NCBI RefSeq assembly: GCF_014502795.1
Contig: NZ_JACVHF010000020.1
Location: forward strand, 1 to 50,953
Source: Heliobacterium chlorum
Lineage (GTDB): Bacteria > Bacillota > Desulfitobacteriia > Heliobacteriales > Heliobacteriaceae
Length of the DNA: 50,953 nucleotides
Direction of reading: 5' to 3'
Within the stretch, counting starts at the first letter, position 1; each line of letters begins with the position of its first letter. This document shows positions 7,140 through 15,590 of this stretch, one piece after another. Below the pieces are notes generated by a model. It had not been told where the DNA came from. It saw only the letters and a list, made by a program, of their open reading frames with translations, and searched no databases. Position numbers and translations under genes: made by a program.

Positions 7140-9718
7140 ACGACACCGGTCTCGTCGTAAGCCAATTTTGCGTTGTAGTATCGAATCCGTGCAGTGCTTT
7201 TTAGCTTTACATATCCGGGATAAGGAACGGCTACGGATTTGTTCGGTTCAATCGCGGTCCACGGCAAGTATTTAATGCCGTCTGGGCTGGTAGCAATCTG
7301 TATCATTGGCAGTGGACCTGTATCAATGGGCATCACACAAAAAAGAGAACCAATGGTTGAAATCGGCTCTCTCGTTCCTTCGACAGTGAGGGTAAAGTTG
7401 TCTAGCCGTGGCAGTCCTTGAATATCCGTGGACAAGGATTGGCGAACTTGTAGTCGTGCGTTTTGTAGATTGAGCCCTTGCGTAATACCAGGAACACTGC
7501 CGCTGTTCGTAACGGGTAACCAGCCATCCCACGAAGAGCCTCCATTTAGGGATAGATTGGTTTCGACGGTAACATCTCCCGGATATTCGAGCACCACATA
7601 GTCAATATCGGCAGTCCCATTGCCGTCTAAGTAATTCACGATGAACATGGGTCGGATATAGGCGACGCTGTTTCCCATAGGGCCGGGACTGTTCGGGTTG
7701 GGATAAGGCATGTTGAGAACAGTAGAACTGTACCCTCGGATATACCCGATGAACGTTTGCCAACCGCCGGTTGACGTCAAGGCAGTTCCACAGGCTCCGT
7801 AATAAAACTGACCGGAGTGCGTATTACTGCCTACGGTATTCACAAGCGTCACGCCGTCTGCCGCAATGCCTTCGACACCAAGATAACAGTTGGGTCCACC
7901 TACCGTTGGGTCTACGGCTTGCCGGAATCGAGCTTTAATTACATATAGACGGTCCGGTTGATAGGGAATTAACCCGTTCCAGTAAAACCACCCCACCCCA
8001 CCGGATACCCGCAGGCATTTTCCATCGGTGGCTGTAGGCTCATTCAGAATGAATGTGGTAAGTCCCGGTGTGTCGGTGTACAGGTTTATCCATCGGGGGT
8101 TCATCGCAGTGAATGGTTCATCCAGAAGAGGGCCATCCACGGCATCCCAAGAGATTTTGGTCTGGTCAGCGATGCCAAGCCTCGATAAATCCAGGGTAAT
8201 CACACGGTTGCCTGGTTGCTGAGATGTAAGCGTAAGGGAACCGTTTGACGCCATGACACCGGTCAACCAGCCTTGCTGAAAATCTGAAGTAGAATCTTCA
8301 CGGTAAATGAGGTCAGTACTGTATGGGTCAAAGATGCCCGATGCGCTTACTTCCGTCTTAAACGGTAACTCGACTTGGTTAATGACTATCTCATCGGTAA
8401 CATTGAACAAATCTTGGTCATAGATGAACTTGTTCAGCAGTTGAGTTTCTGTCGACGTTTGGGTTTGCTGAGCACTCACTATCGCTTGCAGAAAATCTGG
8501 AATCCCGATTAGACGTCCGCCATATTCGACATGATAGCTCCAGACCGTCGGCGTAAGCGGTGAAATCGAAACTTTCTGTACCAGAAATGTATTTTGGATT
8601 CCCCGGTTCGGGAGGTCAATGGTCAACAGTTGACCGGGCACCCAACCGGGGATTTCTGTTTCAAAAGAACCCCGGACGCGCGGATTGGCATTGTTGCGAA
8701 GGTCAGCCATCCCCGCCGCTTCCGCCGCTTCGATGGTGGTTAAGCTGGTGTCGTGAATGACATGCTCGTACACTCCGTCGCCCCCTTGAACAGAAGCGAT
8801 GGCCGCTTGAGATTCAAAATCGTCAACCATAGAAATTACATTGATGTCGTACTGATAAGTGAAAGTCAGTGTAGCACCGTCTGCAGGTGTCGCTGTTCGG
8901 GAAGAGGCTTTCACGTACTTATCTTGATAGTTCATGAGGTAGCCTACCGTGGCTTCCTCGGTAACGTTTTCAATACCTACGGTCACTGGCGAACCGGATA
9001 TTGCCAACGAAAGATTGTGCGATTTATGAGGGAGTGTCCAAATTCGAGCGTTACCGTCAGATTTCACTTCATAGGTAAATGGGTCGGAAAGCATGGTTCC
9101 GCCTTTGATGTAGACACGGTTTCGAAGTCCCTGTGTATCCAAGCGATGTGCAAGATTACGAATTTCGGTATCAGAGGTAATCGTCATAGGAGCCGGCTGA
9201 GTGCCTGCCATAGGATCGAAAAACCAGACATCCCGGTAATAATCGACGTACCATTCCCAACCGCAATAGTCGGCTAATTTCTTGAGACATTCTGAAGGTG
9301 GCAGGTAGTCGAAGCAGATGTATTCTACAGTGGGAGCACCAACTTGAATATTTGTGGAAGTAAACATCTCCTGTCCGTACTTGAGGAGAATGTCCTTCAC
9401 GATCCAATCCGCTGTTCTGTTTTCATAGGTCTCTACGACCAACCGGCGGTTTAGCTGGTAAGTGTAGTCCTGGCAATCCACTTGCCAAATGTTTAGTGTC
9501 CCTGCCGATCGTTTCAGGCGCACGGAATCCACGATGCCACCGAAAAAACGGGTGCCAGCGACTTCGATAATGACTTCATCGCCTTCGCCGGGAGGCTGGT
9601 TTTTGATGCAAAACGAGCAGGTATCCACCATATGAGTCAGAACCTGCTCTATCGTTAGGTCTTCCAGAAGAACATCGTGAATTCGGTTTACCCCGGCGAT
9701 CAGAATCTGTTCGGCCAT
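7115..9718 (-). CDS. large tail-tip (hub/baseplate-like) structural protein
   Basis: 867 aa from the ATG at 9718, which overlaps the tape measure stop (TAATG). The N-terminal part (about 1-400) resembles gp27/GPD-like tail hub proteins: VLLEDLTIEQVLTHMVDTCS, an OB-like segment (GDEVIIEVAGTRFFGGIVDS), then ENRTADWIVKDILLKYGQEM and LKKLADYCGWEWYVDYYRDV. The C-terminal half contains a jelly-roll or carbohydrate-binding-like region with a Gly/Pro-rich segment near YPNPNSPGPMGNSVAYIRP. The position after the tape measure protein is that of the tail-tip hub that carries the fibres. Confidence 0.78.
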   Translation of the reverse strand: MAEQILIAGVNRIHDVLLEDLTIEQVLTHMVDTCSFCIKNQPPGEGDEVIIEVAGTRFFGGIVDSVRLKRSAGTLNIWQVDCQDYTYQLNRRLVVETYENRTADWIVKDILLKYGQEMFTSTNIQVGAPTVEYICFDYLPPSECLKKLADYCGWEWYVDYYRDVWFFDPMAGTQPAPMTITSDTEIRNLAHRLDTQGLRNRVYIKGGTMLSDPFTYEVKSDGNARIWTLPHKSHNLSLAISGSPVTVGIENVTEEATVGYLMNYQDKYVKASSRTATPADGATLTFTYQYDINVISMVDDFESQAAIASVQGGDGVYEHVIHDTSLTTIEAAEAAGMADLRNNANPRVRGSFETEIPGWVPGQLLTIDLPNRGIQNTFLVQKVSISPLTPTVWSYHVEYGGRLIGIPDFLQAIVSAQQTQTSTETQLLNKFIYDQDLFNVTDEIVINQVELPFKTEVSASGIFDPYSTDLIYREDSTSDFQQGWLTGVMASNGSLTLTSQQPGNRVITLDLSRLGIADQTKISWDAVDGPLLDEPFTAMNPRWINLYTDTPGLTTFILNEPTATDGKCLRVSGGVGWFYWNGLIPYQPDRLYVIKARFRQAVDPTVGGPNCYLGVEGIAADGVTLVNTVGSNTHSGQFYYGACGTALTSTGGWQTFIGYIRGYSSTVLNMPYPNPNSPGPMGNSVAYIRPMFIVNYLDGNGTADIDYVVLEYPGDVTVETNLSLNGGSSWDGWLPVTNSGSVPGITQGLNLQNARLQVRQSLSTDIQGLPRLDNFTLTVEGTREPISTIGSLFCVMPIDTGPLPMIQIATSPDGIKYLPWTAIEPNKSVAVPYPGYVKLKSTARIRYYNAKLAYDETGVVCDGVVVS

Positions 9719-11829
9719 TACCACTTCACCCCTCGCCGGGCCAGTTGGCGTTCAAACTGCTCCCAAATTTCTTGGGCATTACTGCCTTGGATGCTGATAT
9801 TAAAGGTGTGACCAGCACCCGGCCCCGCCAGTTCTGGAGTGGACACTGTTGGCCGATAACCGGAAACACCGCTGATTGCGGTATCAGCTAAACTGGTTGA
9901 CGATTTTTGTACGCTCATTTCTTGGTTATCCATCCCGATGGCAAACCCCTGGGCGGTGTATTCACCAAGTTGCATCATCACACGGGAGGGCGAATGGATA
10001 TCCAGGGCTCGTTTCGCCGCATTGACCGCACCGGTAAACAGGCTAGATACACTGCTGTAAAGCCAACTGCCCAGTGAACGCATCCCCTCGACGAAACCAC
10101 GGACTAGATTCATGCCCATGGAATAGGCGTCGTTTTTCATGTCTACCCATTTTTGATGGAGCACGTCGTAAATCACTTTCATAGCTGCCGCCAGTAACAT
10201 TGGGGCATCTTTGAAATACTGAAGAATCAGCTTCCACATCTCTTGGGTGATTACACCGAGATTTTTCGCGGCAGCATCCCAGATACTTCGAAAGATTTCT
10301 GTATCTGAAGTGATCGTGTCCTTCATCCATGACAGTGAATCGCCGGTAGACGTTTCAATCCGGCTAAACGTCTCATCCCAAATTTGCCCGATAGCGGTCC
10401 AGGCGGAATCCGCTTTGTTGGCGATAGAATCCAGGGTTTGGCTAAACCAATCTTTGATGCTGTTTAGCGTGGAATGGGTCGAGGTGCTTAACCTCTGCAT
10501 CGATTGATCCCATATATCCCCCAAATTGCCGCCAATCAGAAATAAAACGGTATTACTGATATCTGCACAGACATCATGGATTACATTGGTTATTCCTCTC
10601 CAAATTGAGGATGCAATTGACTTTATTCTATTCCAGCAATCCGCCAGCCTTTGGGTAATTTCCTCCCAATTGTCGTACAAGTAAATCCCGGCCACCACTA
10701 ACGCTCCGATGGCTGCTGCCGCGATCCCCACAGGTGTAGCTAATGCTGCAGTAATCGTTGCGAACGTTGCCATAGCCGCAGATACCCCGGCCATGATGCC
10801 TTGGATGGCTGAAAAGGCCGCAAATCCGGTGGCGATACCGGCTAATATGGGACCGATGGTACTCCAGTTGTTTTGAAGAAGAGAAAACAACGTGGATACG
10901 CCAGTGATAATGCCGTTCAAGATGATTGCCACCGTTGGAGGAAAAGCGGCTTCAATCGTCCCTTTCAGTCCATCTGCTTTGAAGCCGGTGGATAGCTTAT
11001 CTACAAACTCAATGGCGATTGGCATAAGTGCTTTCAATCGTTCCGATACCGGCTGAAGCACTTGGCCCAAAAGCATGTTGGTATTGTCTTTCAATGTGCT
11101 TAACATCCCGGTAAAGGTCTGACTTTGCTTCTGCATGGCACCGGAAAACTTGGTCCCCATTGCTTCAATCAAGGCCGGGACGGCTTGGTCAGCCATTACT
11201 TTGCCTTGAGCCGACAGTTCCATGAGTTGCTGCTTGCTCATGCCCAGTTTTCCTGCCATCAGATCCCACGCAGGGATACCTCGTTCCGCCAACTGGTTCA
11301 TTTCTTCTGCCGATACTTTGCCTTTGGTGGCCATCTGACCGAGAGCCATGGTCACGCCATTAAGGACGTCTTCTCCACCGCCGATCGCCGACACCGCATC
11401 GCCGATGGCCCTAAGGTTTGGCATAACGCTGTCCGCGTTGAAGCCCATCGCCAGCATAAGTTTGGCTGATTTCTGCAGGCCGGGAAATTCAAAGGGTGTC
11501 GTCGCTCCAAACTGTTGTAGGTCTTTTATCATCGCTTTGGCTTTTTCCGCCGAGCTAAGCAAGGTTTCAAATGAGATTGCTGCCTGTTCCATATCCGCAT
11601 TGAACGATAGGCCTTTGCTAAGGCTCAGTCCGCCCAATGCCGCAGTGATCGCACCAAGAGCCGGTAACGCCAAGTTCTTTAATGACGTAAAGGCTCCACC
11701 CATCGTGAAGCCTTCTTTTTGCATCTGTTTACCGGTCTTTTGTACTTGCCCCATGGCCGACTGAATCTTGGCGTTGAAATCGGAGATGTCTGCGGTGAAT
11801 TTGACAAGGACACTAGAGAGTGCGGACAA
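9718..11829 (-). CDS. tmp: tail tape measure protein
   Basis: 703 aa from a TTG start with GGAGG upstream. The tape-measure signatures are FTADISDFNAKIQSAMGQV, then LSFNADMEQAAISFETLLSS, ATTPFEFPGLQKSAKLMLAM and the strongly conserved AEEMNQLAERGIPAWDLMA. Hydrophobic helices in the middle (about 315-395) are usual. The C-terminus carries the LDIHSPSRVMMQLGEYTAQG motif shared by Gram-positive phage tape measures. Using the common rule of about 0.15 nm per residue, the tail would be near 100 nm. It sits directly downstream of the tail chaperone pair, the standard order. Confidence 0.95.
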   Translation of the reverse strand: MSALSSVLVKFTADISDFNAKIQSAMGQVQKTGKQMQKEGFTMGGAFTSLKNLALPALGAITAALGGLSLSKGLSFNADMEQAAISFETLLSSAEKAKAMIKDLQQFGATTPFEFPGLQKSAKLMLAMGFNADSVMPNLRAIGDAVSAIGGGEDVLNGVTMALGQMATKGKVSAEEMNQLAERGIPAWDLMAGKLGMSKQQLMELSAQGKVMADQAVPALIEAMGTKFSGAMQKQSQTFTGMLSTLKDNTNMLLGQVLQPVSERLKALMPIAIEFVDKLSTGFKADGLKGTIEAAFPPTVAIILNGIITGVSTLFSLLQNNWSTIGPILAGIATGFAAFSAIQGIMAGVSAAMATFATITAALATPVGIAAAAIGALVVAGIYLYDNWEEITQRLADCWNRIKSIASSIWRGITNVIHDVCADISNTVLFLIGGNLGDIWDQSMQRLSTSTHSTLNSIKDWFSQTLDSIANKADSAWTAIGQIWDETFSRIETSTGDSLSWMKDTITSDTEIFRSIWDAAAKNLGVITQEMWKLILQYFKDAPMLLAAAMKVIYDVLHQKWVDMKNDAYSMGMNLVRGFVEGMRSLGSWLYSSVSSLFTGAVNAAKRALDIHSPSRVMMQLGEYTAQGFAIGMDNQEMSVQKSSTSLADTAISGVSGYRPTVSTPELAGPGAGHTFNISIQGSNAQEIWEQFERQLARRGVKW

Positions 11830-11848
11830 TGCTTTCCTCCCTCCTGTC

Positions 11849-12166
11849 CTATGATTGGAATTTCTGCTTCAATTCGTCGAGCTGTTTGTGCTGTTCTTTT
11901 CGGTCAATCCGTTTTACATCTGTGGAGTTACCGAGTAACTTATCCGGCGTGACTAGCCGTTTAAGATTCCCCGATGTGTTCATAATGTGGCAGGCCAGCC
12001 AAGCCGTTCGGTGATATTCCGCTGCTTGGCGTTGCTGTTCATGTTCGATGCGATATTCAATAAGGTCGAGAAGTTCCCCCAACGTCAACGACCAGAACTG
12101 TTCCGGCAATAAACGAAGCGAGCCGAAGGCAACCTTTTTTAACTGGTCCCAGTCGGCTCGCGTCAA
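11849..12166 (-). CDS. tail assembly chaperone, second (T) frame, reached by -1 frameshift
   Basis: 105 codons in the -1 frame relative to the upstream chaperone gene, with which it overlaps by 4 bases. The nominal start is TTG at 12166 (MTRADWDQLKKVAFGSLRLL), but no Shine-Dalgarno sequence precedes it. An A-AAA-AAC slippery heptamer lies just upstream in the other frame, so the segment is most likely translated only as the C-terminal extension of a G-T fusion of about 204 residues. The content is helical (LTLGELLDLIEYRIEHEQQR) and Gln/Lys-rich at the end, as in other GT proteins. Such fusions recruit the tape measure for tail tube assembly. Confidence 0.8.
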   Translation of the reverse strand: MTRADWDQLKKVAFGSLRLLPEQFWSLTLGELLDLIEYRIEHEQQRQAAEYHRTAWLACHIMNTSGNLKRLVTPDKLLGNSTDVKRIDRKEQHKQLDELKQKFQS

Positions 12167-12459
12167 TCGTTTTTTCGGGTGGCCGTTTCAAAGGCTTCTG
12201 CAATCTTACGTTGGACATATTCAAGATTCTCGAAATCCACCCAATCACCTACGTCTTTTTCTGTGAGGTTAGTATCTTCATGGATGAGTCCCGCCCATAG
12301 AAATGTGCGAATGGACTTAATGCCAAGATTGGTTTCGCCGAGTTCCGTGACGGATACACCTATTTTATCCTCAATCTCGGCAAGAGCGTTTAAGGTATAC
12401 CGGAGCTTCCGTGGACGATCCAGTTCAATATCGACAAACCCACGCTGCTTATTCGCCAT
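12163..12459 (-). CDS. tail assembly chaperone (G component)
   Basis: 98 aa, ATG with GGAGG upstream. It begins MANKQRGFVDIELDRPRKLR and continues YTLNALAEIEDKIGVSVTEL, a typical opening for Gram-positive phage tail assembly chaperones (gp13/TAC type). It lies between the tail tube gene and the tape measure gene, where siphophages encode the G/GT pair. The last codons CGA AAA AAC GAT TGA contain the slippery site that can extend it into the second frame. Confidence 0.85.
   Translation of the reverse strand: MANKQRGFVDIELDRPRKLRYTLNALAEIEDKIGVSVTELGETNLGIKSIRTFLWAGLIHEDTNLTEKDVGDWVDFENLEYVQRKIAEAFETATRKND
12169..12175 (-). promoter_or_regulatory. -1 programmed frameshift site A AAA AAC
   Basis: On the minus strand the heptamer A-AAA-AAC sits in the X-XXY-YYZ register of the upstream frame, two codons before its TGA. 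A -1 slip continues with CGA TTG ACG and so enters the 105-codon frame exactly at its first codons. Confidence 0.8.
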
Positions 12460-12471
12460 GCGTTACCTCCG

Positions 12472-12891
12472 TTAGCTTCCTGTGGTGACAGTCAGTGCGC
12501 CAGTTCCGGTCAAAGTGAGCTTATAAGTGGCCGCATCATCCTGTGGAAATTCGTAGGGAAAATCGGTAATGATGCAGTTTCCGGTGTACTTCTTGCCCGA
12601 GGGAAGTCGGATTTCCGCTTTGAGCGTCGACCGGCTGTTAAATACTTCATCCAAGTGATCTAATGCGGTATCGCTGTCCAACATGAAGCCGTCACATTCG
12701 ATGCTCCATGAAAGTACTCCAGCGACATTCTCGGCCCATCCATAGGCGTCCTTCGATGTGGTTTCAATCAGATTCGCCGATCGGTTCAGGGTAGCTCCAC
12801 TCTGACCACCGACTACGGTGTAGGTCGGGGTAGCATCGGTCCCACCCGTTTGGACATAGAGCAATACGTCTACGCCTGCGATTTTTGCCAA
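12472..12891 (-). CDS. major tail (tube) protein, TP901-1 type
   Basis: 139 aa from a TTG with GAGGAGG upstream. It starts MAKIAGVDVLLYVQTGGTDA and continues TPTYTVVGGQSGATLNRSAN, the typical pattern of TP901-1-like phage major tail proteins. Further motifs are IETTSKDAYGWAENVAGVLS, SWSIECDGFM and the C-terminal KYTGNCIITDFPYEFPQDDA. It polymerises into the tail tube. It stands between the neck proteins and the tail chaperones. Confidence 0.9.
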   Translation of the reverse strand: MAKIAGVDVLLYVQTGGTDATPTYTVVGGQSGATLNRSANLIETTSKDAYGWAENVAGVLSWSIECDGFMLDSDTALDHLDEVFNSRSTLKAEIRLPSGKKYTGNCIITDFPYEFPQDDAATYKLTLTGTGALTVTTGS

Positions 12892-12895
12892 AATA

Positions 12896-13264
12896 TCAGG
12901 CCTCCTCTGTGATCAGTGAGAAGTTTATTGAATAGATGGATCGATTGTTTTCATCAAAGCCCAAAAACAGTGGACTCGATTGCTGTGCTGTACAAAAAAT
13001 GACGTGGGTGGTTCCCACGTCGAAGTCTCGTTTGCCGTTAAATGTCCGATAAATCTCGGTCGCCTTCGCTTCGGCCGTCACCGGGTCACCGGCGCGAATC
13101 AATATCTGCATGGTAGGTCGGCTAAGATTAGCCTTTATGCTGTCTTCTCCGCCTCCCGTCAATCGGACAGATGCACAATTATCGGCCCCCACCGGGAAGG
13201 AGTTAGCAAAATACTTGAAGGGGACGGTCTGCTGAAAAACGGCAATAAGTTCTGCCATTTGCAC
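12896..13264 (-). CDS. tail terminator / minor capsid-type protein (Minor_capsid_3-like)
   Basis: 122 aa. The start is either GTG at 13264 (9 bases after AAGGGGG) or ATG at 13258. The protein reads AELIAVFQQTVPFKYFANSF, RPTMQILIRAGDPVTAEAKA and later FLGFDENNRSIYSINFSLIT, the pattern of Gram-positive phage minor capsid 3 or tail terminator proteins that close the tail tube at the neck. The slot just before the major tail gene agrees. Confidence 0.75.
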   Translation of the reverse strand: MQMAELIAVFQQTVPFKYFANSFPVGADNCASVRLTGGGEDSIKANLSRPTMQILIRAGDPVTAEAKATEIYRTFNGKRDFDVGTTHVIFCTAQQSSPLFLGFDENNRSIYSINFSLITEEA

Positions 13265-13268
13265 CGCA

Positions 13269-13694
13269 TCACGCCCCCTTCAATACTTTTTGGAGTTCCC
13301 GTTCGATATGCTGTTTGTATGTTTGGGCCTCTCCTTCTAACGGCCGGGTTAGAAACTTATTGCCTACGGGATAATGCTTACCGCTCATTCCGTACCCACC
13401 GGATTTGGCTAATGAGCCGGAGCCGAGTCGGTAGTGCATTTCGTGCATCGCCAGGGCATAGTTGAATCTGCCTTCTTTAACGCTGTAATCGACGGTTGCC
13501 GTTACTGTACCGGAGTTTGAGGTCGCTTCCATAGCAAAAGACTTTTCTAAAATGCCTTTATCATGAGGTGCCGTTTCGGATGAAGTCCGAACGAGGTCAT
13601 CTACACAGTCATGAACCGCTTGCTTTAACTGATTGCAGATATCTTTCTTCATGCGTTTCAGAACTTGATCGTGAATCTTGACTTGAATCTTCAT
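13269..13694 (-). CDS. HK97 gp10-like / Minor_capsid_2-like neck protein
   Basis: 141 aa. It begins MKIQVKIHDQVLKRMKKDIC and continues with VDDLVRTSSETAPHDKGILE, the conserved feature of gp10-like tail completion proteins in which a small protein of basic helices is followed by a T/S-APHDKG turn. The C-terminus carries YPVGNKFLTRPLEGEAQTYK. It belongs to the head-tail connection module. The start codon lies at the overlap with the upstream gene. Confidence 0.75.
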   Translation of the reverse strand: MKIQVKIHDQVLKRMKKDICNQLKQAVHDCVDDLVRTSSETAPHDKGILEKSFAMEATSNSGTVTATVDYSVKEGRFNYALAMHEMHYRLGSGSLAKSGGYGMSGKHYPVGNKFLTRPLEGEAQTYKQHIERELQKVLKGA

Positions 13695-14005
13695 CAGACC
13701 ACCACTTGAGTAAACAGCGGTTTACCGGAAAAATCCCGGATAACGGTGATGGTTAGCGGAGGCTTACAGTACATTTGAGTGAGCTCATCGGACCACTCGA
13801 TCTGATCACTGAGGCCCACTGGTATCAGTGATTTAATCAAGATGGTCGCTGTGGCGATCGCTTCCTGCCCGTTTACTTGCTGTACTCGCTTATTGGATGC
13901 GTCGATTCGGCAAGGGTACACTGTCGGCTCCCCGTATAAAGGCTTTCCCCAGATATCTAAATCCCCTGCCTTACGGATGGTGACGGTCTGCTTCATGGGA
14001 ATCAA
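13694..14005 (-). CDS. head-tail connector (Minor_capsid_1-like, stopper)
   Basis: 103 aa from the TTG at 14005, which overlaps the upstream stop (TTGA) and has AGGGAGG 8 bases upstream; an in-frame TTG at 14029 would start inside that ribosome site. The N-terminus reads IPMKQTVTIRKAGDLDIWGK and the middle YPCRIDASNKRVQQVNGQE, the pattern of minor capsid protein 1 or head closure proteins in Gram-positive siphophages. It should form part of the stopper ring below the adaptor. Confidence 0.72.
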   Translation of the reverse strand: MIPMKQTVTIRKAGDLDIWGKPLYGEPTVYPCRIDASNKRVQQVNGQEAIATATILIKSLIPVGLSDQIEWSDELTQMYCKPPLTITVIRDFSGKPLFTQVVV

Positions 14006-14349
14006 TCGGCATACCTCCCTATCCGGCAACCAAGGATGGCGATGACCTCTGGGGAAATCCGACGAACACCGTCCATTGAAATGCTAAGACCACTAACAGA
14101 TACAGCCTTCACACCTTGTTCAGATTTGCGAACTGTTTCATCCATTCGCAACAACCAAAGAGCCTGCTCGAACACCGCTTCTTCGGGAAGTGGTCGTGTA
14201 TCGGCACGATAGTTGCGGAATACCCGGTATAGCTGGGTTTCAGCGTTGTTCAATGCTCGCTGCCGAATCGAATCTTCTATTGTCATCCATTCTTCGTTAT
14301 GAAGCACATTGTTGGTAAAATAGGTGTTGGCTCGATTTAGGTCTGCCAC
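14002..14349 (-). CDS. head-tail adaptor
   Basis: 115 aa from a GTG with TAGGTGAG upstream. It is mostly helical: MADLNRANTYFTNNVLHNEE, RALNNAETQLYRVFRNYRAD, RPLPEEAVFEQALWLLRMDE. This fits the SPP1 gp15 / HK97 gp6-like adaptor class that binds the portal. It is the first neck gene after the capsid genes, which is the expected position. Confidence 0.72.
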   Translation of the reverse strand: MADLNRANTYFTNNVLHNEEWMTIEDSIRQRALNNAETQLYRVFRNYRADTRPLPEEAVFEQALWLLRMDETVRKSEQGVKAVSVSGLSISMDGVRRISPEVIAILGCRIGRYAD

Positions 14350-14357
14350 TTACTCAC

Positions 14358-14552
14358 CTACTTTATGGGGGTTTTTGGCTTCTTATCTTCAACGGTTTCT
14401 TCCTTGATTTCCTCAACCGTATATCCGTAGTCTTTCGCTAAAAGATTTTTGAGTCTCTCATCTTCAATAATCGCCTCGCCGTTTTGAAACAGCACACCCT
14501 CGGTAACACCATTGTAAATCGCGTTCGGGGTATTAATTCTATATTTCGCCAA
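14358..14552 (-). CDS. small head-region protein (64 aa)
   Basis: 64 aa from a TTG with GAGGAGGGG upstream. It reads AKYRINTPNAIYNGVTEGVL and then DERLKNLLAKDYGYTVEEIK, ending in a Lys/Glu-rich tail. Proteins of this size and look follow the major capsid gene in several Bacillus phages (YqbF-like N-terminal region) and may be minor head components. The function is not known. Confidence 0.6.
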   Translation of the reverse strand: MAKYRINTPNAIYNGVTEGVLFQNGEAIIEDERLKNLLAKDYGYTVEEIKEETVEDKKPKTPIK

Positions 14553-14564
14553 GGTAGCCCCTCC

Positions 14565-14607
14565 TCAAAAAAAGTATAGACGTGGCAGAATGCTCCACCA
14601 CGTCAAC
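14565..14607 (-). terminator. intrinsic terminator after major capsid gene
   Basis: Minus-strand reading gives TATAGTTGACGTGG, a 12-base loop and CCACGTCTATA, then CTTTTTTTG. The stem has about 11 pairs with a small bulge. It lies directly after the capsid stop. Confidence 0.75.
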
Positions 14608-14612
14608 TATAA

Positions 14613-15518
14613 TTAGGACTTTTTGATGTACCGGAGACGTGCTGCGGCCCGTGGATGAAACACAGCCATACCACAATAAAACTCAATCCGAGTACGGAAC
14701 ACGGGTTTACTATCAATTTCTCCAAGGTCACGTACTGATACACCACCGTTACGGAGACCGGAGACATACTGTTCGGTACCAAACTTGATCGCATAAATGG
14801 AACCGGTATCTGATGCTGCTCCGGCCTTATCCAACTCATTAAAACCAAGGATCTCTTGACCGGCACCATCCGTCTCAATGACACGAATGGGGATGCCTGC
14901 ATAGGTGCTCACTTGACGCCCGAAGGAGTCCTCGCCGCTCTCAATATAGTGAGTGGATTCTTTAAGCGATTTTTTGATTTCCCGACGCATCGCTTTGGAG
15001 CAAAGAAGAATATCGGGTTCACCCTCTACCGCGTCGATGAGTTCATCCAGTTTATCTGAATCGAAGGGTTTATCCTCACCGTCGATAATCTGTTTGCCAG
15101 CTAATCGCTTTTGTAGCCCATCAAATTGTCCTGGTTGGGCGGCATCACCTTTGAAAAAGGCTCGGGTAAATTCCAGGGCGAGAGCTTTTGCTTTCAGGTC
15201 TGTATGGATGGAGCGAATATCGTTGACGTTGCCACGGGTTTGGACAAGGAATTTATCAATGTCTACGTCGCCCCCGAGGATATACAAGCCTTCGGAAAGC
15301 TGATTGACCACGCCTGCCGATTCTACATAGCCTTCGTTGACAGACCGGAAGGCGATGCCCGGTAATGTCTGCTCCTGATTGTATTTGTATGAGTTACCCG
15401 AGATCTCCATAAACGGCAACAGTTCAAGAATCGGGGAAGACCGAGCAAACGTTTGGATTACACCTTTTTGCAGGATATCGGTAGACAGTTTTGCGGCTTC
15501 CGTCATTGTAAGTGCCAA
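14613..15518 (-). CDS. major capsid protein (HK97 fold)
   Basis: 301 aa from a TTG with GGAGG upstream (MALTMTEAAKLSTDILQKGV). HK97-fold hallmarks are the N-terminal helix, PILELLPFMEISGNSYKYNQ, the spine-helix region IRSIHTDLKAKALALEFTRA, ILLCSKAMRREIKKSLKEST in the P-domain, and the late FGTEQYVSGLRNGGVSVRDL. There is no protease or delta domain, so the separate upstream scaffold gene probably guides assembly. Unusually, the gene has intrinsic terminators on both sides in its own direction. Confidence 0.93.
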   Translation of the reverse strand: MALTMTEAAKLSTDILQKGVIQTFARSSPILELLPFMEISGNSYKYNQEQTLPGIAFRSVNEGYVESAGVVNQLSEGLYILGGDVDIDKFLVQTRGNVNDIRSIHTDLKAKALALEFTRAFFKGDAAQPGQFDGLQKRLAGKQIIDGEDKPFDSDKLDELIDAVEGEPDILLCSKAMRREIKKSLKESTHYIESGEDSFGRQVSTYAGIPIRVIETDGAGQEILGFNELDKAGAASDTGSIYAIKFGTEQYVSGLRNGGVSVRDLGEIDSKPVFRTRIEFYCGMAVFHPRAAARLRYIKKS

Positions 15519-15547
15519 AGAAATAATTCCTCCCTATGTGCTGTTTT

Positions 15548-15590
15548 TGGGCAAAGAAAAAGCGCAATCCGCTGCGGGATTACGCTCGTT
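15548..15590 (-). terminator. strong intrinsic terminator between scaffold and capsid genes
   Basis: On the minus strand AGCGTAATCC-CGCAGC-GGATTGCGCT makes a 10-bp stem (one G-U pair) followed by TTTTTCTTT. The scaffold stop codon TAA lies within the left arm. The capsid gene starts 62 bases downstream of that stop. Confidence 0.8.
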
